From contig NC_057809.1 of assembly GCF_018294505.1 (NCBI RefSeq), positions 419,295,485 through 419,359,484 on the forward strand: a DNA stretch of 64,000 nucleotides. The letters run 5' to 3'. The stretch is from Triticum aestivum. Lineage: Eukaryota > Streptophyta > Magnoliopsida > Poales > Poaceae. The translations under genes were made by a program, and so were the position numbers. The notes below the pieces were generated by a model that saw only the letters and a list, made by a program, of their open reading frames with translations, was not told where the DNA came from and searched no databases. Below are positions 48,154 to 58,874 of the stretch, piece after piece. Within the stretch, counting starts at the first letter, position 1. Every line of letters starts with the position of its first letter.

Positions 48154-49530
48154 TGTAAGTGCATCTAGTGTCACCCCTAGTTGGTTTTGGAGTATTGACG
48201 ACAAACCTAGTTGAGGAACTAATGTGTTTGTGAGAATTGCAGGATAACACAGGTAGAAGTCCCTCATTGATTCGGTTTTCCTACTAGAGATGACCCCTAA
48301 AAATGTATGAAGACATTGATGTCAAAGGTGGTATATGAAGATATTCACATTGAAGACTATGACAAGAGAAGACATCGCATGAAGCCTATGGAGCTCGAAG
48401 ACTTAGATCTTTCGTAGTTCTTTTCCTTCTTTGTTGAGTCATAGGAACCACCGTACTGTTAAGTGGGGTCCAAGAGAACCAGTCAGAATGACTGAAGTGA
48501 TGCTTAAACAAAACCTATGTCTTCGAGTGAAGACTATGAGAGCGAATCTTGTCCAGAGTCGGACGAGTCAGCTTTGCTTGTAGCCCAAGTAAAGTTGCCG
48601 TGTGAGTTTGAAATCTGACCGTTGGAACACGTGTCAGTTCCTTAGTGACCCAGGGTCATTTCAGACAAATCAGGTCGGGTTGCTTAGTGGCTATAAATAG
48701 CCCACCCCCTACAACCATAAACGGTTGGCTGCTCAGATTCAGAGTACGGCTTTTGTCGTTTGAGAGCAACCCACCTCGAAGCCTTTGAGAGAGAATTCCT
48801 TGCGAGGATAAAGCCCTAACCACCCAAACCCTAAGAGCGTTAGGCATCACTTAAGTCTTCTTGTCTGTGTGATCTGAAGACTTATTACACTTGAGGACTG
48901 TGAATCCTCCAGCCGGTTAGGCGTCGCGTTCTGAGCGTCCAAGAGACATTGTGGATCGCCAATGAACAAAGTCTGTGAAGGTTTGGGAGTCTACCTTGAA
49001 GACTTACCAGAGTGATTGGGCGAGGACTGTGTGACCTTAGCTCAAGGGGAATACGGTGAGGACTGGGTGTCCTGAGCTGCGTGTTCAGGACTGGGTGTCC
49101 GGGACCGTGTGTCCTCAGGTTTAAATACCTAGCCACCCCAACCAGACATACAGTTGTCACAGCAACTGGAACTGGTCCAACAAATCATTGTCTTCAACTA
49201 GTCACTGGTTTCATCCTTCCCTTCCCTTTACTTACTGTTGGTCCTTGTGAAGTCATTGTATGATTGCTCTATCTTTTGTCTTCACAGAGTGACTGTGTGT
49301 TCTGTTTTGCTTCATAATATCTTCCTACCTGATCCTTACTACCTAGCTGCTATTAGTCATTGTGCTTTCACTTCATTGAATATTTGACTATGGTTTACCT
49401 AGTGTAGTCTACCTTCCGCTGCATGGTAATAGGTTTATTTCTATCGTTTGTCTTAAAAACTTCCACGGTTTGAAGACTTCCATAAAAATCGCCTATTCAC
49501 CCCCCCTCTAGTCGATATAACGCACTTTCA
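48154..49530 (+). mobile_element. 3' LTR of the Sirevirus copia
   Basis: 1377 bp, colinear with the 5' LTR. One indel (a run of C near 48296) and mostly transitions separate the two. G-box at 48628 and TATA at 48692. Confidence 0.92.
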
Positions 49531-49535
49531 ATGTG

Positions 49536-49929
49536 CAGTACGAAAAGCCTGCTGAAACTGGTCCCATGTGACAGTGTCGACAGGGAAAGTGGCTGTGAAA
49601 TTCTACCACCATGATGCTGCAGGTCCTTCAAGTTGATGTGCGGCAAACTTCACCTTCTCCGCATCTGTGCATCCTGCTGTGGTCAACTCTCTAGCTGTCT
49701 TGCGGAGCCAGTCATCTGCTACTATCAGCTCGGTGCTACTGGAAAACACCGGCGGATTCAGCCTAAGAAAACGGGCTAAATGATCAACAGGTGGTGGTGG
49801 TGGTGGGTTGTTGTTGTTGTTCCCCTGATTCTGATTCTGGACTAGCAACTGCATCAATGTGTTCTGCTGCTGGATCAACTGGGTGAGCTCCAGTGGAAAG
49901 GTAAATCCGGGGTCACGTCTCGGAGGCAT
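49536..49929 (-). pseudogene. gag N-terminus of the chromovirus-type gypsy
   Basis: Starts MPPRRDPGFTFPLELTQL at 49929 with a Gln/Asn-rich then Pro-rich stretch, followed by the retrotransposon gag core ('KVKFAAHQLEGPAASWW'). TAG at 49603-49605 replaces a Glu codon. After the stop the frame continues to the copia target site and resumes at 34970 in the same frame ('FRTAHV' joins 'SAGAMAMKKREFRNL'), so the two pieces are one gene split by the copia. Confidence 0.85.
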
Positions 49930-50124
49930 CTGAGGGTTTAGAAAAGATGAGAGTTAAGAATAGAGGGGGTCTAAAGAGAAAACACTACCCATATGCACAT
50001 GAGGCAAAATCAAACAATTCACTTCATTCAATCAAACAAGGGCATATAATCGATCTAACTATCGCAAAAGTGCTCGGACTAATATATTTACATGGTGGAC
50101 TACTACTACTGATGAGGTGGTCTA

Positions 50125-50868
50125 CTAGAAATATTCTTCCGTTGCAGACTCCATGATATCTGATCCAGCTTCATCAACATAGTCATCATCGCTTTCGTCT
50201 GGGTCCGAGTCTGTGTCGTCGATGATGATGTAGTCTTCTGGGCTAATCTCCTTGGGTTCTTCGTCTTCCTCTACTGGTGTAGGGCCTCCCATAAATATTC
50301 CAATCTTCATTGTTAGGTCGGCATTCTTATCCACCAATACTTCAATTTCTTCTTCATAATCTTCACGTGTAGACTTGAGTTCTTCCTCCAGTTCCTTGAT
50401 TCTTGTCATTGCCTTCTTCAGGTATATCATGTCGGCGCACATCTGGTTCTCCTGTCGTCGAATGTGCTGGTTTAACTCCTGGATAAAAGCTGCAATTGAT
50501 CTATCCTTTCTGGTGCTGATCATCTCCCAGTGCTCATCTCTGCGCCCACAAATCTGGTAGATAGTATCCTTGAGATCATTGCGGTAGACTTCTCCAATGC
50601 GTCCCACGGCGATGTGAGCTGCCATGCTCATTCCCAGACTCCAAGTTGGTTCATCAAAAGAAAACTCTATGGGCTCAGTGACTGGCATGAACGTCCTTCC
50701 TGGAACTTGATCTTGAATCATCCAGCGCTCTTCTTCAGGTAAAGTGGCGTTGTAGTTTCTGGTGAAGCTTGGTACTCATATGTTCAGCTATCTAGTGACT
50801 TCCTTCAAGTGACGTCCAAAGGGTGTATCTTCATCCGGTTGCGTGAACTTGTTCTTTGCATCCGCCAT
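50125..50868 (-). pseudogene. Extra ORF between PBS and gag of the gypsy, two stops
   Basis: The frame starts MADAKNKFTQPDEDTPFGRH at 50868 and ends ESATEEYF at 50125 (247 codons). TAG and TGA lie close together near 50790 and 50780; the rest is open. Residues about 145-200 form a predicted coiled coil ('KKAMTRIKELEEELKS'), and the tail is highly acidic ('DDTDSDPDESDDDYVDEA'). No zinc knuckle, gag or enzyme motif is seen. It lies on the same strand upstream of gag, separated from it by about 195 bp. I recall similar uncharacterised proteins in grass genomes. Function unknown. Confidence 0.65.
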
Positions 50869-50963
50869 CCTAAAGAGTAGAAAATATGAGAGGTCAGAAG
50901 AGAAGAGAGTGAATAGTGATCTAGGTCTTTAGCTTAGTGGTCGTGTCCTACAGTCAGCGTGTC

Positions 50964-50974
50964 CTCTGATACCA
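50964..50974 (-). other. Primer binding site, initiator tRNA-Met type
   Basis: Read leftward TGGTATCAGAG, then GACACGC. It is four bases from the LTR border (50979). Confidence 0.85.
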
Positions 50975-50978
50975 TCTC

Positions 50979-53450
50979 TGTAGCGACCAGACCTCAAACA
51001 GTCTGATCTCTGTGCTCCGGTGTCATCCCTGGATCAGTAATGCTGACACCACACAGTACTCGAAGGATTTATAACAGAGTAGCAATCACACACTTATTAC
51101 ATCGAGTGTCCCAAAAGAGAATTTATTACAATAAATATGGCTTAAGGCCATCTAATAACGATAAGAGCAGAAGGCTTGGAAGATAAGTGAGTCCATCAAC
51201 TCCATCGGCATCACTGAGTATAGAACCACGACCTAAAACTCCTTAATCGTCGTCTGAAAAGTCTGCAACATTAACGTTGCAGCCCAAAACGGGTCAGCAC
51301 ATGGAATATGCTGGCAAGGTAACACATAGAGAGTAATGGAATGAAACAGCTATACTATATGCATATTTGGCTGGTGGAAAGCTCTATGGTTACAGTTTTG
51401 CGTAAAGCTAATTTTCCCTACTTCAAAGGAATAAATTTTATTTAACTATCATGGTAGTTGTTAAACATTGAGAATGGTTGACAGCATTCTCAATCCCAAT
51501 TAAGCATCATCATTAAACAAAAACCCAACAAAATTAATTTAGAGTAACATGTTGAGATTCACATGATAATCCAAGTACTAGATACTCAAGATTGTCCATA
51601 ACCGGCGACACGGCTAACCATGATTAGTTTATTACACTCTGCAGAGGTTTGCACACTTTTCCCCACAAGACTCGATGGCCTCCGTTTGGTTTCTTGCACT
51701 ACATGGTGTTTGAGAAGACGGATGACCGAGACATAGTCTTTCAGAAGCGCTTGCACCTTACGATCGGGTAGACCGTACCACCTACATCCCCTACATCTGC
51801 TAGTCTACCACTGTAAGAGTTCGCACGACTTAGTAAACTATGCTAGAGCCCATAATAGCTTGTGGCTGCACATGGAAGTTTCTAGTATGAATAGTCTCAT
51901 GATCCATTTGAGCCTGGGTGGCGGTCCAAAATAAAACAGGCAAGTCCTGGAATACCTAGGTGCCTCAATCCACCCAGATGTGTGTTTAAGTTGCCACTTT
52001 AGATAAACCATTAATTAACAAACTCACATCTGTCATGGATATCACTCACCCAATCCACGTCTACTAGCATAGCATGGCATAATAAGCAAACACAGAAGTA
52101 ACTCCCAAAGGTTTTATAATAATCAGGTAATAGGTACTACCTCAAGTACTTCCCATCCCACAATTTAATTAGGTCCTAATCATGCAATGTGTGAGGATTG
52201 ATCTAATGCAATAAAACTGGGTAGTAGGAAAAGTATGATCATAGTGTTACTTTCCTTGCTGATGATCCGCGAAACCTAGAGATTCGAAGTGTCGGCGGAC
52301 CTCGGGCGGCGTGTCGGCGGCGNNNNNNNNNNNNNNNNNNNNNNNNNNNNNNNNNNNNNNNNNNNNNNNNNNNNNNNNNNNNNNNNNNNNNNNNNNNNNN
52401 NNNNNNNNNNNNNNNNNNNNNNNNNNNNNNNNNNNNNNNNNNNNNNNNNNNNNNNNNNNNNNNNNNNNNNNNNNNNNNNNNNNNNNNNNNNNNNNNNNNN
52501 NNNNNNNNNNNNNNNNNNNNNNNNNNNNNNNNNNNNNNNNNNNNNNNNNNNNNNNNNNNNNNNNNNNNNNNNNNNNNNNNNNNNNNNNNNNNNNNNNNNN
52601 NNNNNNNNNNNNNNNNNNNNNNNNNNNNNNNNNNNNNNNNNNNNNNNNNNNNNNNNNNNNNNNNNNNNNNNNNNNNNNNNNNNNNNNNNNNNNNNNNNNN
52701 NNNNNNNNNNNNNNNNNNNNNNNNNNNNNNNNNNNNNNNNNNNNNNNNNNNNNNNNNNNNNNNNNNNNNNNNNNNNNNNNNNNNNNNNNNNNNNNNNNNN
52801 NNNNNNNNNNNNNNNNNNNNNNNNNNNNNNNNNNNNNNNNNNNNNNNNNNNNNNNNNNNNNNNNNNNNNNNNNNNNNNNNNNNNNNNNNNNNNNNNNNNN
52901 NNNNNNNNNNNNAACGGGCCGGGAGTCCTAGTCGGACACGGCCCTAGGTCGGTTCGCTGTTTTTTTAAATAATTACGCACAGAAGAAAAATAAAAAGAAA
53001 TACTAAACGGACTCCAAAAATTCTGAAATAAATTTTCACGGGCTTCTAAAATCAAGCCGCACAAGGTGAACATTTATTTGGGGCCTAAATGCAATTTTGA
53101 AAAATGCACATTTTTCTTAAATTCAAATGAAATAACGAAAAACTCCGAAATAAAATCTTATTTGATTTTATTATTAAATCCTCAATATTTCTTTATTCTG
53201 GGAAAGTCATTTCATTCCCTCTCTCATATTTTTGTAATAGAAATAATTGATGATAAAATAATTAAAATCAAATGATCCTATTCTCAAAATTTGAGAAAAC
53301 TCCAATATGAAAATAACGAAATCCCCAACTCTCTCCGTGGGTCCTTGAGTTGCGTAGAATTTCTAGGATCGACCAAAATGAAAAATAAAATATGATATGC
53401 AATGATGCTCTAATGTATAACATTCCAAATTGAAAATTTGGGATGTTACA
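50979..53450 (-). mobile_element. 5' LTR of the chromovirus-type gypsy (contains an N gap)
   Basis: 2472 bp including 590 N. It matches the 3' LTR except that about 550 bp next to the gap are missing: 'cgcgaaacct' at about 52268 is followed after a few bases by the GC-rich 'ggcggacctcgggcggcg'. Confidence 0.85.
52323..52912. other. Assembly gap (590 N)
   Basis: Same GC-rich LTR segment as the gap at 30110-30349. Its true length is unknown. Confidence 0.95.
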
Positions 53451-53455
53451 ATGCG

Positions 53456-54383
53456 TGGGTGCAATAGCAACAATTTCATGTTTAACATAAGGAACTATAG
53501 CAATTTCATCTCCATAAGCCTAATTCATATTGGCATCTTGGCCATAAGCATAGCAAGCATCATCAAAAATGGATATTTCAAAAGAATCATAGGGATCATA
53601 ACAGTCATCATAGCAATCATCCTTCGGTAAGCACGAAGGGGAATTAAACAATGTATGAGTTGAAGAGTTACTCTCATTAGAAGGTGGGCACGGGTGATCA
53701 ATCCGCTCTTTCTCCTTTTGTTCTTCGCTCTCCTCCTCATCTTTTTCATCCAATGAGCTCACAGTGTCATCAACTTCTTCTTCCATAGATTCCTGCAAAA
53801 TATTAGTCTCTTCTTGGACAGCGGATACTTTCTTAATAAGTGCATTAATTTCATAATTGTATTCATAATTCTCATAGTAATATTTGAGGACAGCTAAATT
53901 TTCAGATCTATAACAAGCATCATCAATATCGTCAAACTCTTTAAACATAGATTCAATTTCATAAGCACACATAAAAGCAACAAATTCTTCTATTTGTTCC
54001 ACATCATAGTAATCATATATACCTCTAGCATAAGAAGCCAAGGTTTCATTATCATTAAATTTGCATGAAAAGGGGAGGTGTGGAGAATTCATCCTAGAGC
54101 AACAAGTATAATCATATTCCGAGCATAGTTGTCTAGCATACCACTTCAACATATAAATTTGATCCCATAATAGTTTCCCTTTTTGTGTCAAGCGGTAGTC
54201 CCTAAAGTATTCACGTTGATCCAACATTACTCCCATTACATAATTGAATGGGGTTTTCTCGGGATTATTAAAGTAGCACATAATATCTTTCACATAACCA
54301 GCATCAAGGGTTTTAGGAGGTTCCCCATCTCCATGAGCAGGAAGTACACCTAATTTTTTTGGTATTTCATGTTCCATATCCAT
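53456..54383 (-). pseudogene. ORF of the Sabrina-like gypsy, copy 2, N-terminal part, one stop
   Basis: Starts MDMEHEIPKKLG at 54383. The frame is open to a TAG at 53518-53520, where copy 1 has Tyr (after 'YGQDANMN'), and then continues to the insertion site. It lacks both single-base indels of copy 1, so the lesions in the two copies are independent. Acidic centre and CYDDCYDPYDS region as in copy 1. Confidence 0.75.
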
Positions 54384-54476
54384 AACTAAAGACAGAGAAC
54401 AACTAAGAACAACAAATAAAAATTACTTATTGACAAAGCAAACAAGCACACACGAGAATATTCACCCCACGCTATT

Positions 54477-54496
54477 GCTCCCCGGCAACGATGCCA
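54477..54496 (-). other. Primer binding site of gypsy copy 2 (tRNA-Asp type)
   Basis: Read leftward TGGCATCGTTGCCGGGGAGC, one difference from the Athila-type site. It lies 11 bases from LTR C. Confidence 0.8.
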
Positions 54497-54507
54497 GAAA
54501 AAGGTCT

Positions 54508-56035
54508 TGATAACCCACAAGTATAGGGGATCGCAATAGTTTTCGATAAGTAAGAGTGTCGAACCCAACGAGGAGCTAAAGGTAGAACAAATATTCCCTC
54601 AAGTTCTATCAACCACCGATACAACTCTACGCACGCTTGACATTCGCTTTACCTAGAACAACTATGAAACTAGAAGTACTTTGTAGGTGTTGTTGGATAG
54701 GTTTGCAAGATAGTAAAGAGTACATAAATGAAAAGTAGGGGCTGTTTAGATAAAGAAATAACTGAAGTAAATATAGCGAGTGTGGAAAAGTGGTGGTAGG
54801 AGTTGCGAAATTGTCCCTTAAGCAATTGACTACTTTACTAGACCGATAGCAAATATTATGTGGGAGAGGCCACTGCTAGCATGTCATCCCTTACATGGAA
54901 TTCTATGCACTTATGATTGGAACTATTAGCAAGCATCCGCAACTACTAATGTTCATAAAGGTAAAACCCAACCATAGCATTAAGATATATCGGTCCCCCT
55001 TCAATCCCGTACGCATCAATTTCTATGCTAGGTTGAAGCTTCTGTCACTCTTGCCCTCCAATACATAGTCCTATCAACATACAACTAACCCTATGGTGTG
55101 ATCCACGCGCGCGCTCATATGATGGGCACCAAAGGACAGCAACATAACCATTAGCAAATTAAATCAATCATAGCAATTCATCAACCACCGATAGGACAAC
55201 GAAAATCTACTCAGACATCATAGGATGGCAACACATCATTGGATAATAATATGAAGCATAAAGCACCATGTTCAAGTAGAGGGTACAGCGGGTTGTGGGA
55301 GAGTGGACCGCTATAGATAGAGGGGGAAGGTGATGGAGATGTTGGTGAAGATGGCGGAGGTGTTGGTGAAGATCGCGGTGATGATGATGATGGCCACGGC
55401 GGCGTTCCGGCGCCACCGGAGGAGAGGGGGAGAGGGACCCCCTTCTTCCTCTTCTACCTTGACCTCCTCCCTAGATGGGAGAAGGGTTTCCCCTCTGGTC
55501 CATGGCCTCCATGGCATGGGAGGGGCGAGAGCCCCTCCGAGATTGGATCTATCTCTCTATTTCTCTCTGGTTCTGCGTTCTGTTCTGGCTCTGTTTCACC
55601 GTTTCGTATATATATGGAGATCCGTAACTCCGATTGGCCTGAAACCTTCGCCGTGATTTTTTTCCGAATATTAGCTTTCTTGCGGCAAAAGAAGAGCGTC
55701 AACCACATTACGGTGGGCTCACGAGGGTAGGGGCGTACTCTAGGGGGGGCGCCCCCTGCCTCGTGACCACCTCGGGCACTGGTTCGCGTTGATTTTCCTT
55801 CCGAATTTTCCATATTTTCAAAAAATAAGCTCCGTTCGTTTTTATCCCATTTGGACTCCGTTTGATATGGATATTCTGCGAAACCAAAAACATGCAACAG
55901 ACAGGAACTGGCACTGGGCACTGGATCAATATGTTAGTCCCAAAAATAATATAAAAAGTTGCCAAAAAGTATATGAAAGTTGAATAATATTGGCATGGAA
56001 CAATCAAAAATTATAGATACGACGGAGACGTATCA
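54508..56035 (-). mobile_element. LTR C (5' LTR) of the tandem gypsy
   Basis: 1528 bp, with intact ends TGATAACCC ... GACGTATCA on the plus strand. A minus-strand TATA box lies at 55607-55614. The flanking gtgtg (56036-56040) matches the left flank. Confidence 0.88.
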
Positions 56036-56262
56036 GTGTGCGATGTACAACATACAGTTCACTCGCATGAACCGTTTGCGATGAGGCGGAACAAAAGAAA
56101 CGGGCAGCCTAATGGAGGTGTGTGCGATGTCCATCATATGGTTCACTCGGATGAACTCTTTGTGATTAGGGAACACAAAAGAAACGTTCAGCTAGATCAA
56201 GGTGTGTGCGATGTACGACATGCGGTTCACCCGGATGAATAGTTTGCGTTGAGACAAGAGAA
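56036..56262 (+). mobile_element. CACTA subterminal repeats, right piece
   Basis: Two to three units of about 82-84 bp beginning 'gtgtgcgatgt' (56036, about 56119, about 56201) continue the repeats left at 17167. They end near 56262 with no CACTA terminus, so the element should continue to the right. Confidence 0.7.
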
Positions 56263-56352
56263 CAGAAATGGTTCAATATAACAAATACCATAAATATTGC
56301 AAGGTTCAAGTTCAAAGATTACAACGCCCAAATTCAAACATTGCAAGCTGCG

Positions 56353-58265
56353 TCATTTCTGAAAAGGGATCAGCCGCTGACAAGTCATGTAGGGTTTGAC
56401 ACAATAACTTCCAATTGCTTTGCCATATGCCCTTCCAATACAAAGTTTGGCATTTTTGGAGGCACTTCCATTCCGCAGTACCAGCCGCCTCTGATAATCA
56501 TACCATTGGTCTTTCCTAATTAAATGTGTGTTCAACCTCAATACCCTTAGCACCTTTGCTCTGGCAAGAAAGAACATGGCGAGTGTAATCTCCGGTGGGG
56601 TCCCTCGGTAGGAGTTCAAAGTAATATTTGAGAGATGCAGATCTAGGCATTCGATGTGATTGTCATTATCAACATCTTCCACCGGTCCTAATATGCACTA
56701 CAAAAGAAGAGAATGTGTTAGTGCCTACATGCAGTTTTGAACAGTGCTACACACCCATTTGGTTTGCAGGATTTGTAAAATGCACCAACGTGCCATCTTC
56801 GTTCTGCCATGATTAACATGGGCATTAATTTGATTACAATCTAGAAACATGTAGCCTTGTTCACAAGAGGTTAGATTGGATGAAAAATTCCCTAAGAAAA
56901 CTAGTACAGATGAATCGAAAGGAGAAATGCTTATGGACGATTGTAACCATATGAATGAAGCAACCAATATGGGATGGGGGTATATGTCCTAAAATCCTCC
57001 AAAATTCCTTCAGAAATCGTAGTACATAGTCATTGTAAACTTGGGGAAAGGTGCAAAAAATTGAACTCCCTTATGGTTAACATTTAAAAAGAAAGGAACA
57101 TCACCTCGATATACAGCTTCTTCAGGCACGAAAAGCATCTCAGGCAACTAAAAACTTGGTCCAGGTTGGGGACGACATATTCTAGTGCCAAGACCTTCAC
57201 TGTGCCTAGAGTCTGGGTGAAGCTTCGCTGGATGACAGACGAACATACATATTCAAAACTAGTTATAACATTGATATCAAGAAGTAGATGTATATACGGC
57301 GATTGTTGTACCTGAAAGTTGTAGTATTTGACAGACGAGTAGCCCACCACTTTCAATTTCGGCACAGAAATGACATTGATTCTTGTTGGACCTTGTTGAT
57401 CAACTACAAGTAATCCCTCAAGTGAAGATGTGTCCTGGATGACCATATTGTGGTCCACCTTTTGTGATCTCTTGTTGCAGCACCAGCAACACACATAAAT
57501 AGTGCGGAGAGTCCTGGAGGTGATGTGCAAGGTACTCGACCAATTCATCGCTTGAAGACGAAGGAACTCGAGTGCAGTATAGCCGCGGAGCAGGCGCTCC
57601 ATGTCATCCTTTGGGATGCAAACAACGACGAGGTTGAGGTGCTTCAGTCGTGGTAGAAAAAGAGCGGACGCGTCATTACGGAGGGGATGGCAGTTCATGA
57701 ACTTGGCGAGGCGCAGCATGGGCGCAAAGCGGAGCACGGACGTTGGCAGAAAGCTCATATTACCATCATTATAACCTAGCTTCTCGAGCTAATCTATGGC
57801 GCGGGATCGTAACCACTCGTCAAGCTTGGCTCGCTCCTTGCCATTGGAATGGAACTTGCCCGCGATAAGGCCTTTGATTGGGCCATGGTGACTGCCGAGG
57901 ATCTGGGAGAACGCATCCAAGCTTTGGCGATAGCCATGGCAGAGCTTGTGGGCGTGGAGGAGGTCGACAGGGGTGCGGAGCCATAGGGTGCGCCACTGCC
58001 GGGAAACGGCGGCTGTCGAAGCCCGATTTCTGATTGGGAGGATGGATATGATGACTATCAACATATCACCGGGGAGGTTCTTTATGAAGTCTGGGTCTGT
58101 TGGAGTTGCTTGCGGTTCTTTCTCGACCCGCCTCCGCTTGTTGGCAGCCTTGTTCTCCACCTCGTCGACGGGGATGGGAACCTCTATCTCCATATTCACG
58201 CCATGCTCCGGTGCTTCAGCAGCCCCGACGTCGCCACTCCCTCCGATGGGGCGCTTCGGCGGCAT
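56353..58265 (-). pseudogene. F-box/LRR/FBD-type protein gene with one premature stop
   Basis: Exon 1 starts MPPKRPIGGSGD at 58265, with a possible longer start at 58415. It has a basic patch (NKRRRVEK), then an F-box ('FIKNLPGDMLIVIISILP', about residues 59-100), then leucine-rich segments. The frame meets TAG at 57789-57791 ('SRAID-stop-LEKLGY') and is open afterwards to a donor at 57105/57104 (GAG|GTGATG). Exon 2 starts at 56697 after TTTTGTAG, in phase, and carries an FBD-like C-terminus ('NDNHIECLDLHLSNITL') to 56353. A further intron of 84 bp (about 57230-57313) is possible. The family recruits substrates to SCF ubiquitin ligases. One Glu-like codon to TAG suggests a pseudogene; a sequencing error or a short product cannot be excluded. 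Confidence 0.75.
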
Positions 58266-58874
58266 CCTCGTACACTGACGACTTTGAGGACTTAGAGCGG
58301 CATCAAGGATGCAGGCGGAGGGAGAGGAATTGTGTGTGTGGCGAGGATGGGAGGTGCGGTCGCTCGGCGGCACCATTAATATAGACCAGTGGGAGCGAGG
58401 CGGGCGGCGGTCCAAGGCTGTCTCGCTTCTCGATGAGAACGACTGCTTAATCTCTAGTATGAATGAAATCTATGCTTAATTACTGAATTTTAGTTGCAAA
58501 AAATAGATGGTGATATTGATTTTTGGCTGCATATTTTTACAAATCGCAGTGTCTCTTGGCTTAGCGCCGAAGTCTGGCTTTAGTTTGCATACCGTAATCT
58601 GAATCATTTGCGTTGAAGAGATGCATAGATCCTGCGTTGAACAACTTGTACACTTCCCGGTGAGCCTGCACACCGGACTGCGCTCACACGCCTCCTATTC
58701 AGTCAAGCAGCTATCCACACGGCACCTCCTATAGCCATTAAAACCAAGTCACGTGGCATCACATGAATGGTTAACCGAATGCACACGGTTTGAATTATAT
58801 AAACGTTTCAGATATTAAAGTGGCAGCTATTTTTTTTTCCAAAAATGCCTTTGTTGGCTGTCATTATTCGAGTG
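58266..58874. promoter_or_regulatory. Upstream region of the F-box gene
   Basis: A TATA-like TATATTAA on the minus strand at 58376-58383, about 110 bp before the ATG, is the best promoter candidate. The rest (58400-58874) shows no ORF of note and grades into the first, diverged unit of the tandem array. Confidence 0.4.

Larger units (their letters stand above)
34971..49530 (+). mobile_element. Sirevirus copia element (Maximus-like), complete with both LTRs
   Basis: 14,560 bp, with target-site duplication atgtg (34966-34970 and 49531-49535). It has 5' LTR 34971-36346, PBS 36349-36360, gag 36413-38941, pol about 39220-42369, an internal promoter region, ORF2 43644-47630, two polypurine tracts and 3' LTR 48154-49530. 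By eye the LTRs differ at about 25-30 sites, roughly 2%, so it is the youngest layer of the nest. Every gene carries at least one stop, so the copy itself cannot make all its proteins. The Maximus name is from memory of the LTR sequence. Confidence 0.92.
28227..53450 (-). mobile_element. Chromovirus-type gypsy element, minus strand, interrupted by a copia
   Basis: Target-site duplication atgcg (28222-28226 and 53451-53455). In minus-strand order: 5' LTR 53450-50979, PBS 50974-50964, an extra ORF 50868-50125, gag-pol in a single frame from 49929 to 30970 (interrupted by the copia at 34971-49530), PPT 30970-30959 and 3' LTR 30957-28227. LTRs start TGTAACATCCC and end GCTACA. The domain order PR-RT-RNaseH-IN and the chromodomain-like C-terminus place it with plant chromoviruses, probably Tekay. 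Many in-frame stops make it inactive. Confidence 0.88.
53451..54507 (-). mobile_element. Internal region 2 of the tandem gypsy, right part
   Basis: Resumes after the second target-site copy (atgcg, 53451-53455) and holds the ORF N-terminal part, then the PBS. Confidence 0.85.
17168..56035 (-). mobile_element. Tandem Athila-type gypsy (Sabrina-like): LTR-internal-LTR-internal-LTR
   Basis: Three LTRs (17168-18695, 23226-24746, 54508-56035) separate two internal regions. The first is 4530 bp. The second is 4532 bp once the nested insertion at 28227-53450 and one target-site copy are removed. Both internal regions carry the same ORF, PPT and PBS in the same order. The whole structure is flanked by a single 5-bp duplication, gtgtg (17163-17167 and 56036-56040), so it behaves as one insertion. 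LTR ends are TGATACGTCTC and GGGTTATCA on the minus strand, which I recall for Sabrina. No pol region is present, so it is non-autonomous. Confidence 0.85.
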
